Of a DNA stretch of 6,194 nt, positions 1 through 5,995 are shown one piece after another. The position numbers and the translations under genes are program-made. The notes beneath the pieces are model-generated. The model was not told where the DNA came from. It searched no databases and saw only the letters and a list, made by a program, of their open reading frames with translations. The stretch covers positions 5,877 through 12,070 of the forward strand of contig MGLN01000142.1 of assembly GCA_001796045.1 (NCBI GenBank). Reading direction: 5' to 3'. Source of the stretch: Caulobacterales bacterium RIFOXYB1_FULL_67_16. Lineage in GTDB: Bacteria > Pseudomonadota > Alphaproteobacteria > Caulobacterales > Caulobacteraceae. Every line of letters starts with the position of its first letter. Position 1 is the first letter of the stretch.

Positions 1-2
1 CC

Positions 3-38
3 GGCGATCCGGCGGAAGGCGCGCGCGGCGCCGACTGA
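3..38 (+). CDS. Possible 3' end of an upstream gene (partial)
   Basis: One reading frame open at the left edge ends at TGA 36-38 and would encode the tail GDPAEGARGAD. Nine of its eleven sense codons end in G or C, as in the genes downstream. A competing open frame runs from position 1 to a TGA at 115-117, overlapping the next gene's ATG, but its codon use after position 40 is less typical. Eleven residues are too few to identify a family, so the existence of this gene is a guess from frame and codon use only. Confidence 0.3.
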   Translation, partial: GDPAEGARGAD

Positions 39-113
39 ACAGGGCGCCTTGCTGCGGCCGCATCCATGCGCCACGGTAGAGGCTCGACCATGGGTCCAAG
101 GGACGATTCCCCG

Positions 114-617
114 ATGATACGCCGTATGGCGGCTTCGGCCGCCTTAGTTTGCCTTTGCCTTGCCGGATGCGACGAGCGGTCGAAGGCCGAGCAGACGCCC
201 GCGCCGCCGCCTCTCGCCGCGTCCGGCGAACCGACCGCGCCTGCCGCCGCTGATGCGCCTCCGGCCGAAGCCGTCGCACCGGCCGCTGCGGTTCCCGCCG
301 CGCCCGGAGCCCCGGACTATGCCGCCCTCTATCCCGGCGCGGCCCTGGATCAGCCGGCCACGATGGCGGAGGGTCCCGAAGGCGCGGGCGGTCTGGTCAC
401 CTTCACCACCGCCGCCTCGCCTGACGAGGTGGTGGCCTTCTATCGCAGCCGCGCCGAGGCGGCGGGCCTGAGTTCGGTCATGGGCATGAACCAGGGCGAC
501 GCCCGCGCCTATGGCGCCGCCGGCGGGCAAAACGGCGCGGTCAATCTGCAGGTGGTCGCGGCCCCCGGCGAGGGCGGCGAAACCTCTGTCCAGCTGAGCT
601 GGAGCGCCGGGGCGTGA
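114..617 (+). CDS. Small Ala/Pro-rich lipoprotein, function unknown
   Basis: This encodes a predicted 167-residue lipoprotein. The start at ATG 114 gives a classic lipoprotein signal: a basic n-region (MIRRM), a hydrophobic core, and the lipobox LAGC with the lipidated cysteine at residue 19. An earlier in-frame ATG at 66 would add 16 polar residues before the signal, and a purine-rich AAGGGA (98-103) sits 10 bases before ATG 114, so 114 is preferred. Residue +2 of the mature protein is Asp, which in enterobacteria marks inner-membrane retention; whether that rule holds here is unknown. Residues 28-67 are an Ala/Pro linker. A compact domain of about 100 residues follows (68-167), containing YPGA, GLVTFTTAASPDEVVAFYRS and an amphipathic C-terminal strand pattern. 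I have seen similar 'ASPDEVVAFYR' domains in hypothetical alphaproteobacterial lipoproteins but know no function. Its stop overlaps the start of the next gene, so the two are probably translationally coupled. Confidence 0.8.
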   Translation: MIRRMAASAALVCLCLAGCDERSKAEQTPAPPPLAASGEPTAPAAADAPPAEAVAPAAAVPAAPGAPDYAALYPGAALDQPATMAEGPEGAGGLVTFTTAASPDEVVAFYRSRAEAAGLSSVMGMNQGDARAYGAAGGQNGAVNLQVVAAPGEGGETSVQLSWSAGA

Positions 618-1447
618 GGTTGGTCGTCGCGCCGAAAGCGACGACGAAAAGAACGGCGATCTGGGCCGCCTCCCTTGTCGCGGCGCTCGCGGCGTGCGCA
701 CCGGCCGAACGGCCTTCCGTCTCGCCCATCTTCATGGCGGCGGACGACGGCTATCTCGACCGCTCCGTGCTCGGGAACCTGGCCCAGGCGACGCCCGAAC
801 CGCCCGCGCCGGGGTCGAACCAGGACCAGGCGGACCGCGCCGCCTCCGCTCGGTTCATGGCCTTGGAGGACTCCGACCGCTGGCTGATGGCCACCGCCCA
901 CGCCGAACTGCGCCCGCCCCTGGCCCTGCAGCATTTCGACTGCGCCCTGGGCGTCCGCCGGGGCGCCGCCCAGACGCCGACCCTGGACCGTATCGCGGCC
1001 AAGGCCTTTCACGACGCCCAGGCGGCGGCGGTTCTTGCGCGTTCGGCTGTCGATCGGCCCGCTCCGGCGGCGGACCCGCAGCGCCGGCCCTGCCAGACCC
1101 TGGGCCCCGGCGCGGCGCCCCGGTCAGCCTCTCCCTCGGCGACGGCCGTGGCGGGAACCGTCTATGCCGAAACCCTGGCCCGGATCGCGCCCGACCGGGC
1201 CGAGGCCGTGCGCCGCATCGGCCATGAGATCGGCGTGAGCCGTCTGATCTGCGCCATGGCCTATCCCAGCGACGTGGCGGCGGGCGAGGCGTTGGGTCGG
1301 GCCGTCGCGGCCGAGATCGTCAATACGCCGGCCTTTCAGGCCGAGGTCGCCGCCGCCCGCGCCGAGCTGGCGGCGGCGCGGGCCACGGGCCGGACCAACC
1401 CCGGCTGCGCGGCGGAGCGCGCGGCCCTGGCGACGCCCCTGCCGTGA
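614..1447 (+). CDS. PAP2 / class A acid phosphatase-like lipoprotein, probably catalytically inactive
   Basis: This encodes 277 residues. It starts at GTG 614, which overlaps the preceding stop as GTGA, with GGAG (601-604) nine bases upstream. The N-terminus is a lipoprotein signal: basic residues K8, K12 and R13, a hydrophobic stretch, and LAAC with Cys28. The body resembles class A bacterial acid phosphatases of the PAP2 superfamily: a helical N-terminal part with DRWLMATAHAEL (88-99) and DCALGV (109-114), then the C-terminal pattern SRLICAMAYPSDVAAGEALG (209-228). Active enzymes carry KxxxxxxRP, PSGH and SRxxxxxHxxxD. Here these align as R143...A150-P151, PSAT (174-177), and S209-R210 with Ala216 where the nucleophilic His belongs, followed by D220. 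Both catalytic histidines and the phosphate-binding Lys/Arg of the first motif are therefore replaced, although the frame is intact. Family membership is by motif alignment done by eye; loss of phosphatase activity is inferred. A scaffold or binding role is possible but not shown. It lies between another lipoprotein and a beta-helix protein, all closely packed. Confidence 0.75.
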   Translation: MRLVVAPKATTKRTAIWAASLVAALAACAPAERPSVSPIFMAADDGYLDRSVLGNLAQATPEPPAPGSNQDQADRAASARFMALEDSDRWLMATAHAELRPPLALQHFDCALGVRRGAAQTPTLDRIAAKAFHDAQAAAVLARSAVDRPAPAADPQRRPCQTLGPGAAPRSASPSATAVAGTVYAETLARIAPDRAEAVRRIGHEIGVSRLICAMAYPSDVAAGEALGRAVAAEIVNTPAFQAEVAAARAELAAARATGRTNPGCAAERAALATPLP

Positions 1448-1448
1448 G

Positions 1449-2402
1449 ATGAGCTTCGGCCTGATCCTGGCGACCCTGATCCAGGCGGAGGCGCCCGCCG
1501 CCCGGCCCTGCACCCCCACGGAACTGCGCGCCCTGACCACGCCGTCCGATCAGGCCTATCGCCTGACCTGTCGCGCCGTGCTGGACGGCGCCCCGGTGCG
1601 ACGGCGGATTCTGATCGAAGGCGCAGAGGCCTCGGGCGCGGGGTTGGACTGCGGCGGCGGCGTCATTCGTCCGGCGGGCGAGGCGACGACGCGGGCGCCG
1701 ACGGTGGCGATCTGGTCGCGGCGCGACGGCGACGGCTGGAGCCGTCCGTCCGGCGTCCATGTCCGCAACTGCACCGTCGTCGGCAATGTGCGGATCTGGG
1801 GCATGGGGGCGGGCGGGTCGATGCGCGATCTCCTCGCTTCGTCGCGCACCGCCGGCCATACGGCGGCGGCCCAGGCGGCCGCGCCCTCCGGCGTCCTGCT
1901 GGAACAGGTGCGGTTCGAAGGGGCAGGGACCATCCCCCTCTATGTCGGGCCGGGCGTGACCCGCACCACAGTGGTCCGCTCCCGCTTCGTCGGCCGTTCC
2001 GTCTCCGTCGCTGTTTATCTCGACGCCGAAAGCGCCGGGGCCGAGATCCGGGACAACGACTTCTCCATCCGCACCGGGCGCGAGCAGATCGCGATCGACG
2101 GGTCGGGCGCCAACCGGATCGTCGGCAACCGGTTCGACCTTCGGGGGCGGGGCGGGATCTTCCTGTACCGCAACTGCGGCGAGGACGGGGTGATCCGGCA
2201 TCAGACGCCGTCCTACAATCTGATCACGGACAATGTCTTCGCCGGCGCCGGCTGGCTGCGCCCCCGCACGGTGGTGGTGGGCGCGCGCGAGGGAGGCCGG
2301 TCCTACTGCGGCGACGACGCCGGCTATCCGTTCGGCTCCAGCGCCGAGGACGGCGACGGGGCGATCGGCAACCGGGTCGAGCGGAACCGCACCCGTCCCT
2401 GA
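1449..2402 (+). CDS. Right-handed parallel beta-helix repeat protein, probably exported
   Basis: This encodes 317 residues and begins one base after the previous stop, so it is probably co-transcribed and coupled. The N-terminus (about residues 1-15, MSFGLILATLIQAEA) is hydrophobic and could be a signal peptide cleaved near AEA, but it lacks the usual basic n-region. From about residue 66 the protein shows short repeating strand-turn units typical of pectate-lyase-like beta-helices: LDCGGGVI, VHVRNCTVVGNVRIWG, LLEQVRFEGAG, TVVRSRFVG, EIRDNDFSI, NRIVGNRFDLRGRGGIFLYRN, NLITDNVFAGAG and AIGNRVERNRT. Asn and Asp recur at turn positions. There are six cysteines (21, 41, 68, 108, 243, 287), an even number that fits disulfides in an oxidising compartment. 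This fold occurs in polysaccharide lyases, epimerases and surface-binding proteins. I see no motif that assigns an enzyme activity, so carbohydrate binding or processing is only the family's general tendency. Confidence 0.8.
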   Translation: MSFGLILATLIQAEAPAARPCTPTELRALTTPSDQAYRLTCRAVLDGAPVRRRILIEGAEASGAGLDCGGGVIRPAGEATTRAPTVAIWSRRDGDGWSRPSGVHVRNCTVVGNVRIWGMGAGGSMRDLLASSRTAGHTAAAQAAAPSGVLLEQVRFEGAGTIPLYVGPGVTRTTVVRSRFVGRSVSVAVYLDAESAGAEIRDNDFSIRTGREQIAIDGSGANRIVGNRFDLRGRGGIFLYRNCGEDGVIRHQTPSYNLITDNVFAGAGWLRPRTVVVGAREGGRSYCGDDAGYPFGSSAEDGDGAIGNRVERNRTRP

Positions 2403-2412
2403 CATCCCGCAC

Positions 2413-2443
2413 TTGCGAAACGGCTCAGCCTCGGCCCTATTGG
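2413..2443 (+). promoter_or_regulatory. Possible promoter of the M28 peptidase gene, perhaps giving a leaderless mRNA
   Basis: TTGCGA (2413-2418) resembles a -35 box, and CCCTATTGG (2435-2443) holds a weak -10-like core. Transcription from it would begin at about 2448, at the ATG itself, suggesting a leaderless message. The -10 match is poor, and the call rests on layout as much as on sequence. Confidence 0.25.
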
Positions 2444-2447
2444 CGCC

Positions 2448-4367
2448 ATGAGGCTTCGGGGGACGGGTTTGATGCGGCTGGTCTTGTTGTTGGCGCCCCT
2501 GGCGGCCGCCTTGGGTCTGGCCGTCGTGACGACCCAGACCCCGCGCCCGGCGCCCGCCACCGCCCCCGCCGTGAACTTCTCCGCAGAAAGAGCCATGGCC
2601 GACATCCGCGTCATGGCGCGGGCGCCCCGCCCCGTGGGATCGACCGAACACGCCCTTGTCCAGGCCTATCTCCTAGGCCGGTTGACCCAGCTGGGCCTGT
2701 CGCCGAGCCTGCAGACCGGCGCCCTGTCCCCGGCGGCCGTGCAGCGCCTGGAAAGGAACGGGCTTTCGGCCGACGGCCTGTCGACGGTCAATCTGGTCGG
2801 GATCCTGCCCGGCCGGAACCCGCGCCTGCCCCTGGTCGTCATGACGGCCCATTACGACAGCGTGCCGGGTTCGCCGGGCGCGGCCGACGACGCCAGCGGG
2901 GTGGCCGCCGTTCTGGAAGCCGTGCGGGCGATCAAGGCGCGCGGGCCGGCCGAGCGGGGCCTGATCGTCCTCTTCACCGACGCCGAGGAGCTGAACCTGG
3001 ACGGGGCCCGCGCCTTCTTCAGCGAACACCCGCTGCGCGACCGGGTCGGGGCGGTGGTGAACCTGGAGGCGCGCGGCGGCGGCGGTCGGGCCCTGATGTT
3101 CGAGACCGGCCCCGGCAACGCCCAGACCGTCGAGCTTTACGCCCATGCGGCGCGGCGGGCCGAGGGCGGGCCGTCCAGCAATGCGCTCGCCGTCTTCGTC
3201 TATCGGCTGATGCCCAACGGCACCGACTTCACCGTCGCCGCCGACCGGGGCCTGACGGGGGTCAATCTGGCCTTCCTCGGCCGTCCCGCCCAGTATCATT
3301 CGCCCGGCTCGACCCCCGACGCCCTCGATCAGGGCAGCGTCCAGCATATCGGCGCCCAGGCGCTGGAGACGGCCGACGCCCTGCTGCGGGCTCCGCGCCT
3401 GCCCCAGGCGACCCAGAACGCCGTCTATTCCGACGTCTTCGGTCTGGCGGTGTTGCGTCACAGCCCCCAGGCGGGCTGGGGGCTGCTGGGCCTGGCCGTC
3501 GGGCTCACCGCCTTCGCCGCCTGGGGGGCGCGCCATGCGACCGGCCTGACCTGGCGGCAAGGGATCAAGGGCTTCGCCGGCGGTCTCTGGCTGCTCAGCG
3601 CCGGAATGGTGGTCGCCCAGGCGGCCCGGGTTCTGGCGGGGCCGGTAGGCGAGCGGATCGAGTCCGCCGACCTCTATTACATGATGCTGCGACGTCTGCC
3701 CTGGATGGAGGCCGGGGTAGGCCTTGCCGTGCTGGCTACCCTGCTGGCCCTTATGGCCGGGCGGGCCCTGATCGGACGACGCCTGCTGGCGGGGGTGGTC
3801 GCGGCGGCCGCCGTCCTGGCGACGGCCCTGGGCGGGGTCGATTATCTGGTGCTCGGCGCTGCGGTGGTGGGGGTCGCCTTCAGCCTCTGGCCGGACGGCG
3901 AGGACGAGACGGTCTGGGGCGCCTGGCTGGGGGCGATCGTCCTGGTGCTGATCCTGGGCGGCCTGGTTCAGGCGATCGCGCCCGAGGCGGCCCTGCTGTT
4001 CGTCTGGACCGGTCTGGCGGCGGCCTTCGCAGCGGCGCTCGCCGCCCTGATCGGCGCCCGGCTGGAGCGGTGGGCGGCCCTGGCGCCGGCGGCCGTGGCC
4101 ATGGTTCTGGTCGGCGGCTGGCTGTTCGGCCTGGGTCATTTCGTCTTCCTGGGCGTGGGCATGAGCCAGGCCTGGGCCCTGGCCCTGATCGCCCTGCTGA
4201 TCCTCGCCCTGGCGCGGCCCCTGGCCCCGACCCGGGCCGGGGCGAACGGCGCCCTGGTCCATACGCTCGCGGGCCTTTCGGCGGCCGTGCTGATCCTCGG
4301 CTGCGGCCTGTCCCTGGCCGCGCGCCATGCCGAACCGGCCGCGTCGGTCGACGTCACTGCCGAGTGA
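2448..4367 (+). CDS. Membrane-anchored M28 family zinc metallopeptidase with multi-spanning C-terminal domain
   Basis: This encodes 639 residues. After a hydrophobic anchor (about 9-27), residues 45-315 form an M28 aminopeptidase/carboxypeptidase-type domain with the full di-zinc set: H135 in AHYDS, bridging D147 in GAADDASG, catalytic base E180 and ligand E181 in DAEEL, E207 in NLEARGGGG, and H284 in QYHSPGS. It should be active and face the periplasm. From about 341 to 625 there are around nine hydrophobic segments (for example 343-360, 376-397, 421-442, 447-480, 491-510, 514-536, 543-572, 574-594, 603-624). This N-anchor, M28, C-terminal multi-span order resembles eukaryotic ERMP1/Fxna and vacuolar Pff1-type proteases; bacterial members are uncharacterised as far as I know. 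The substrate cannot be read from sequence. Two starts are plausible: ATG 2448, which would fit a leaderless mRNA, and ATG 2472 (residue 9), which has GGGGGA (2458-2463) eight bases upstream. Both keep the anchor. The gene lies 45 bases after the beta-helix gene. Confidence 0.92.
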   Translation: MRLRGTGLMRLVLLLAPLAAALGLAVVTTQTPRPAPATAPAVNFSAERAMADIRVMARAPRPVGSTEHALVQAYLLGRLTQLGLSPSLQTGALSPAAVQRLERNGLSADGLSTVNLVGILPGRNPRLPLVVMTAHYDSVPGSPGAADDASGVAAVLEAVRAIKARGPAERGLIVLFTDAEELNLDGARAFFSEHPLRDRVGAVVNLEARGGGGRALMFETGPGNAQTVELYAHAARRAEGGPSSNALAVFVYRLMPNGTDFTVAADRGLTGVNLAFLGRPAQYHSPGSTPDALDQGSVQHIGAQALETADALLRAPRLPQATQNAVYSDVFGLAVLRHSPQAGWGLLGLAVGLTAFAAWGARHATGLTWRQGIKGFAGGLWLLSAGMVVAQAARVLAGPVGERIESADLYYMMLRRLPWMEAGVGLAVLATLLALMAGRALIGRRLLAGVVAAAAVLATALGGVDYLVLGAAVVGVAFSLWPDGEDETVWGAWLGAIVLVLILGGLVQAIAPEAALLFVWTGLAAAFAAALAALIGARLERWAALAPAAVAMVLVGGWLFGLGHFVFLGVGMSQAWALALIALLILALARPLAPTRAGANGALVHTLAGLSAAVLILGCGLSLAARHAEPAASVDVTAE

Positions 4368-4405
4368 TACGTCAGAAACGGACGTAGATCCGGAGATCCT
4401 CGCCC

Positions 4406-4437
4406 GTTCCGTATGAGAACATCTTGTGAACGGGAAC
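4406..4437 (+). promoter_or_regulatory. SOS box (LexA operator) of recA, with extra half-sites
   Basis: GAAC (4417-4420), seven bases, then GAAC (4428-4431) is an exact match to the alphaproteobacterial LexA-binding direct repeat GAAC-N7-GAAC. A further GTTC lies at 4406-4409, exactly seven bases before the first GAAC, and another GAAC at 4434-4437. The core box overlaps the proposed recA -35 element, so LexA binding would block transcription until DNA damage triggers LexA cleavage. The site is 102 bases before the recA start codon. Confidence 0.85.
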
Positions 4438-4453
4438 AAACCGTGCACATAGT
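4424..4453 (+). promoter_or_regulatory. Probable recA promoter
   Basis: TTGTGA (4424-4429) and CATAGT (4448-4453), 18 bases apart, each match four of six consensus sigma-70 positions. Transcription would start near 4460, giving a leader of about 75 bases. The -35 element lies within the LexA box, which supports the assignment; the -10 choice is uncertain. Confidence 0.4.
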
Positions 4454-4533
4454 CGATCTCACAAACGGGGGCGGGTCCATGGCGGGTCTCTCCCAAGCTT
4501 CTGACGGGAATCATGGCAAGGGAGACGAAGGCA

Positions 4534-5613
4534 ATGGCACAGGCGGCTTTGAAACTGGTGGGCAAGGAAGACGGCGACAAACAACGGGCTCTCGAGGCGG
4601 CGATCGCCCAGATCGATCGCGCCTTCGGCAAGGGCTCGGTGATGAAACTGGGCAAGGCCGGCGTGGTGGCCGAGATCGAAAGCGTCTCGACCGGCTCGCT
4701 GGGTCTGGATATGGCGCTCGGCATCGGCGGCCTGCCGGTCGGGCGGGTGATCGAGGTGTTCGGCCCGGAATCCTCCGGCAAGACCACCCTGGCCCTGCAC
4801 ACGGTGGCCGAGGTGCAGAAGAAGGGCGGGGTCGCCGCCTTCGTCGACGCCGAACACGCTCTGGATCCGGTCTACGCCCAGAAGCTGGGCGTGAACCTGG
4901 ACGATCTGCTGGTGTCCCAGCCCGACGCCGGGGAACAGGCGCTGGAGATCGTGGACACCCTGGTGCGCTCCGGCGCGGTGGACATCGTGGTGGTCGACTC
5001 GGTCGCGGCCCTGACGCCGCGCGCCGAAATCGAGGGCGAGATGGGCGACAGCCTGCCCGGCCTTCAGGCCCGTCTGATGAGCCAGGCGCTTCGCAAGCTG
5101 ACGGCCTCGATCTCCAAGTCCAAGTGCATCGTCCTGTTCATCAACCAGATCCGTCACAAGATCGGCGTCATGTACGGCTCGCCCGAGACGACGACCGGCG
5201 GCAATGCGCTGAAATTCTACGCCTCGGTGCGACTGGACATCCGCCGCACCGGCGCGATCAAGAACCGCGACGAGGTGGTCGGCAACACCACCCGGGTCAA
5301 GGTGGTCAAGAACAAGGTCGCCCCGCCGTTCCGCGAGGTCATCTTCGACATCATGTACGGCGAGGGCATCTCCAAACTGGGCGAGGTGATCGACCTGGGC
5401 GTCAAGGCCGGGGTGATCGAGAAGTCGGGCAGCTGGTTCAGCTATGACTCGACCCGGATCGGTCAAGGCCGCGAGAATGTGCGCGAATTCCTGAAACAGA
5501 ACCCCGACATCGCCGCCTCGATCGAAAAGGCGGTGCGCGCCTCGACCAACAAGATCGCCGACGAACTGCTGGGCACGCCCGAGCCGGACGAAGGCCAGGA
5601 TCTGGAAGGCTGA
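4534..5613 (+). CDS. recA: RecA recombinase
   Basis: This encodes a complete 359-residue RecA, close to the usual 350-360. RecA coats single-stranded DNA as an ATP-dependent filament, carries out homologous strand exchange, and stimulates LexA self-cleavage to start the SOS response. Visible features are the N-terminal polymerisation region DKQRALEAAIAQIDRAFGKG (15-34), Walker A GPESSGKTT (77-85), catalytic E107 in FVDAEHALDP, Walker B IVVVDSVAAL (151-160, D155), loop L1 around EGEMGDS (167-173), loop L2 and flanks from FINQIR (202-207) through PETTTGGNALKFYAS (217-231), and an acidic tail ending EPDEGQDLEG. An in-frame ATG at 4513 would add MARETKA, but it has only a badly spaced GGGAA before it. 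ATG 4534 has GGGAG (4520-4524) nine bases upstream and gives MAQAALKLVGKEDGDK, as in related alphaproteobacterial RecA proteins. It is controlled by the SOS box upstream, stands as a single-gene unit, and ends at a strong terminator. Confidence 0.99.
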   Translation: MAQAALKLVGKEDGDKQRALEAAIAQIDRAFGKGSVMKLGKAGVVAEIESVSTGSLGLDMALGIGGLPVGRVIEVFGPESSGKTTLALHTVAEVQKKGGVAAFVDAEHALDPVYAQKLGVNLDDLLVSQPDAGEQALEIVDTLVRSGAVDIVVVDSVAALTPRAEIEGEMGDSLPGLQARLMSQALRKLTASISKSKCIVLFINQIRHKIGVMYGSPETTTGGNALKFYASVRLDIRRTGAIKNRDEVVGNTTRVKVVKNKVAPPFREVIFDIMYGEGISKLGEVIDLGVKAGVIEKSGSWFSYDSTRIGQGRENVREFLKQNPDIAASIEKAVRASTNKIADELLGTPEPDEGQDLEG

Positions 5614-5685
5614 GCCTCTCCGGACCTTAAGGATACTCCGTCGCCCCAAGCGACCCGCCACCGACCCCGCGAGGGGCGGCGGAGC

Positions 5686-5720
5686 GACCCGTCCGACCTC
5701 GTGTCGGGCGGGTCTTTTTT
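5686..5720 (+). terminator. Intrinsic terminator of recA
   Basis: A 12-bp stem pairs GACCCGTCCGAC (5686-5697) with GTCGGGCGGGTC (5703-5714), with one G-U pair and a five-base loop, CTCGT. It is followed immediately by six T residues (5715-5720). This is a textbook Rho-independent terminator 73 bases after the recA stop. Confidence 0.95.
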
Positions 5721-5740
5721 GGGGGACGCGGCATCCTCTC

Positions 5741-5947
5741 CTTTCGTCATTCCGGGCGGAGCGCAGCGGAGACCCGGAACCCCTCGTCCTCCTCCGGCCC
5801 GCGAAGCGGGACCGGGGGAGGCGCCGAAGGCGAAATCCATCCGCCGCACGATGCTTGAACACCGAGCCCGCGACAGGTTCGCGCTCTCGCGCGCCGCTGG
5901 GTTCCGGGTCTACGGGCCAAGCGGCCCTTCGCCCGGAATGACGAAAA
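5741..5947. repeat. Large intergenic inverted-repeat element
   Basis: The outer arms pair perfectly over 16 bases (TTTCGTCATTCCGGGC, 5742-5757, with 5931-5946). Inner arms pair over 13 bases (AGACCCGGAACCC, 5770-5782, with 5899-5911). Between the two paired blocks on each side lie short unpaired stretches of 12 bases (5758-5769) and 19 bases (5912-5930). The pattern CGTCATTCCGGG...CCCGGAATGACG looks like the palindromic repeats found in many copies between genes in Caulobacteraceae and related alphaproteobacteria, though copy number cannot be judged from this window. There is no transposase and no target-site duplication that I can see. The middle (5783-5898) carries a second hairpin and about 70 bases of sequence that I do not recognise. 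Confidence 0.85.
5788..5821. repeat. Internal 15-bp hairpin nested in the inverted repeat
   Basis: CCTCCTCCGG (5788-5797) plus CCCGC (5798-5802) pairs with GCGGG (5806-5810) and CCGGGGGAGG (5812-5821) around a GAA loop, with one bulged A at 5811 and one G-T pair. Together with the following GCGCCGAAGGCG it resembles a second family of GC-rich intergenic repeats (GGGGGAGG..GCCGAAGGCG), here perhaps truncated. No T-run follows, so it is not an intrinsic terminator. Confidence 0.65.
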
Positions 5948-5958
5948 GGGAAATGCGG

Positions 5959-5995
5959 CCTCAAACCACAACGGGCGACCCCAAGGCCGCCCGTT
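5959..5995 (-). terminator. Probable terminator of the minus-strand fad gene
   Basis: Reading the minus strand after the stop at 6021, AACGGGCG (5995-5988) pairs with CGCCCGTT (5977-5970) over eight bases around a ten-base loop, followed by the moderately T-rich GTGGTTTG. On the plus strand no T-run follows, so the orientation fits the opposing gene, about 25 bases after its stop. The T-tract is short and interrupted. Confidence 0.5.

Noticed and set aside
1320..2651. A 443-codon minus-strand open frame opposite the beta-helix gene
   Set aside because: It has an Arg/Gly/Ala-rich composition typical of antisense frames in high-GC DNA, and it overlaps three better supported genes.
4368..4386. 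Small hairpin (TACGTC, seven-base loop, GACGTA) right after the peptidase gene
   Set aside because: The stem is only six pairs with mixed GC content and no following T-run, so it is too weak to call a terminator.
4513..4533. Earlier ATG (4513) as the recA start
   Set aside because: The only purine-rich stretch before it (GGGAA) is two bases from the ATG, and the added MARETKA is not typical of relatives. ATG 4534 has a well placed GGGAG.
2673..4802. A 709-codon open frame on the minus strand across the peptidase and recA start
   Set aside because: It is the mirror of real coding sequence in very GC-rich DNA. Its product is low-complexity, rich in Gly, Arg, Gln and Pro, with no family signature, while the plus strand carries clear M28 and RecA motifs.
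4413..5447. A plus-strand open frame starting at 4413 and overlapping recA in another frame
   Set aside because: It begins inside the LexA operator and its product is Gly/Arg-rich with no domain; recA explains the region.
5741..5947. Insertion sequence or CRISPR array as an explanation of the repeats
   Set aside because: There is no transposase or evenly spaced direct repeats; the structure is a nested inverted repeat of about 200 bases.
4459..5964. A 501-codon minus-strand open frame opposite recA and across the repeat
   Set aside because: It runs opposite the unambiguous recA and through the recA terminator and palindromic repeat, with no recognisable domain.
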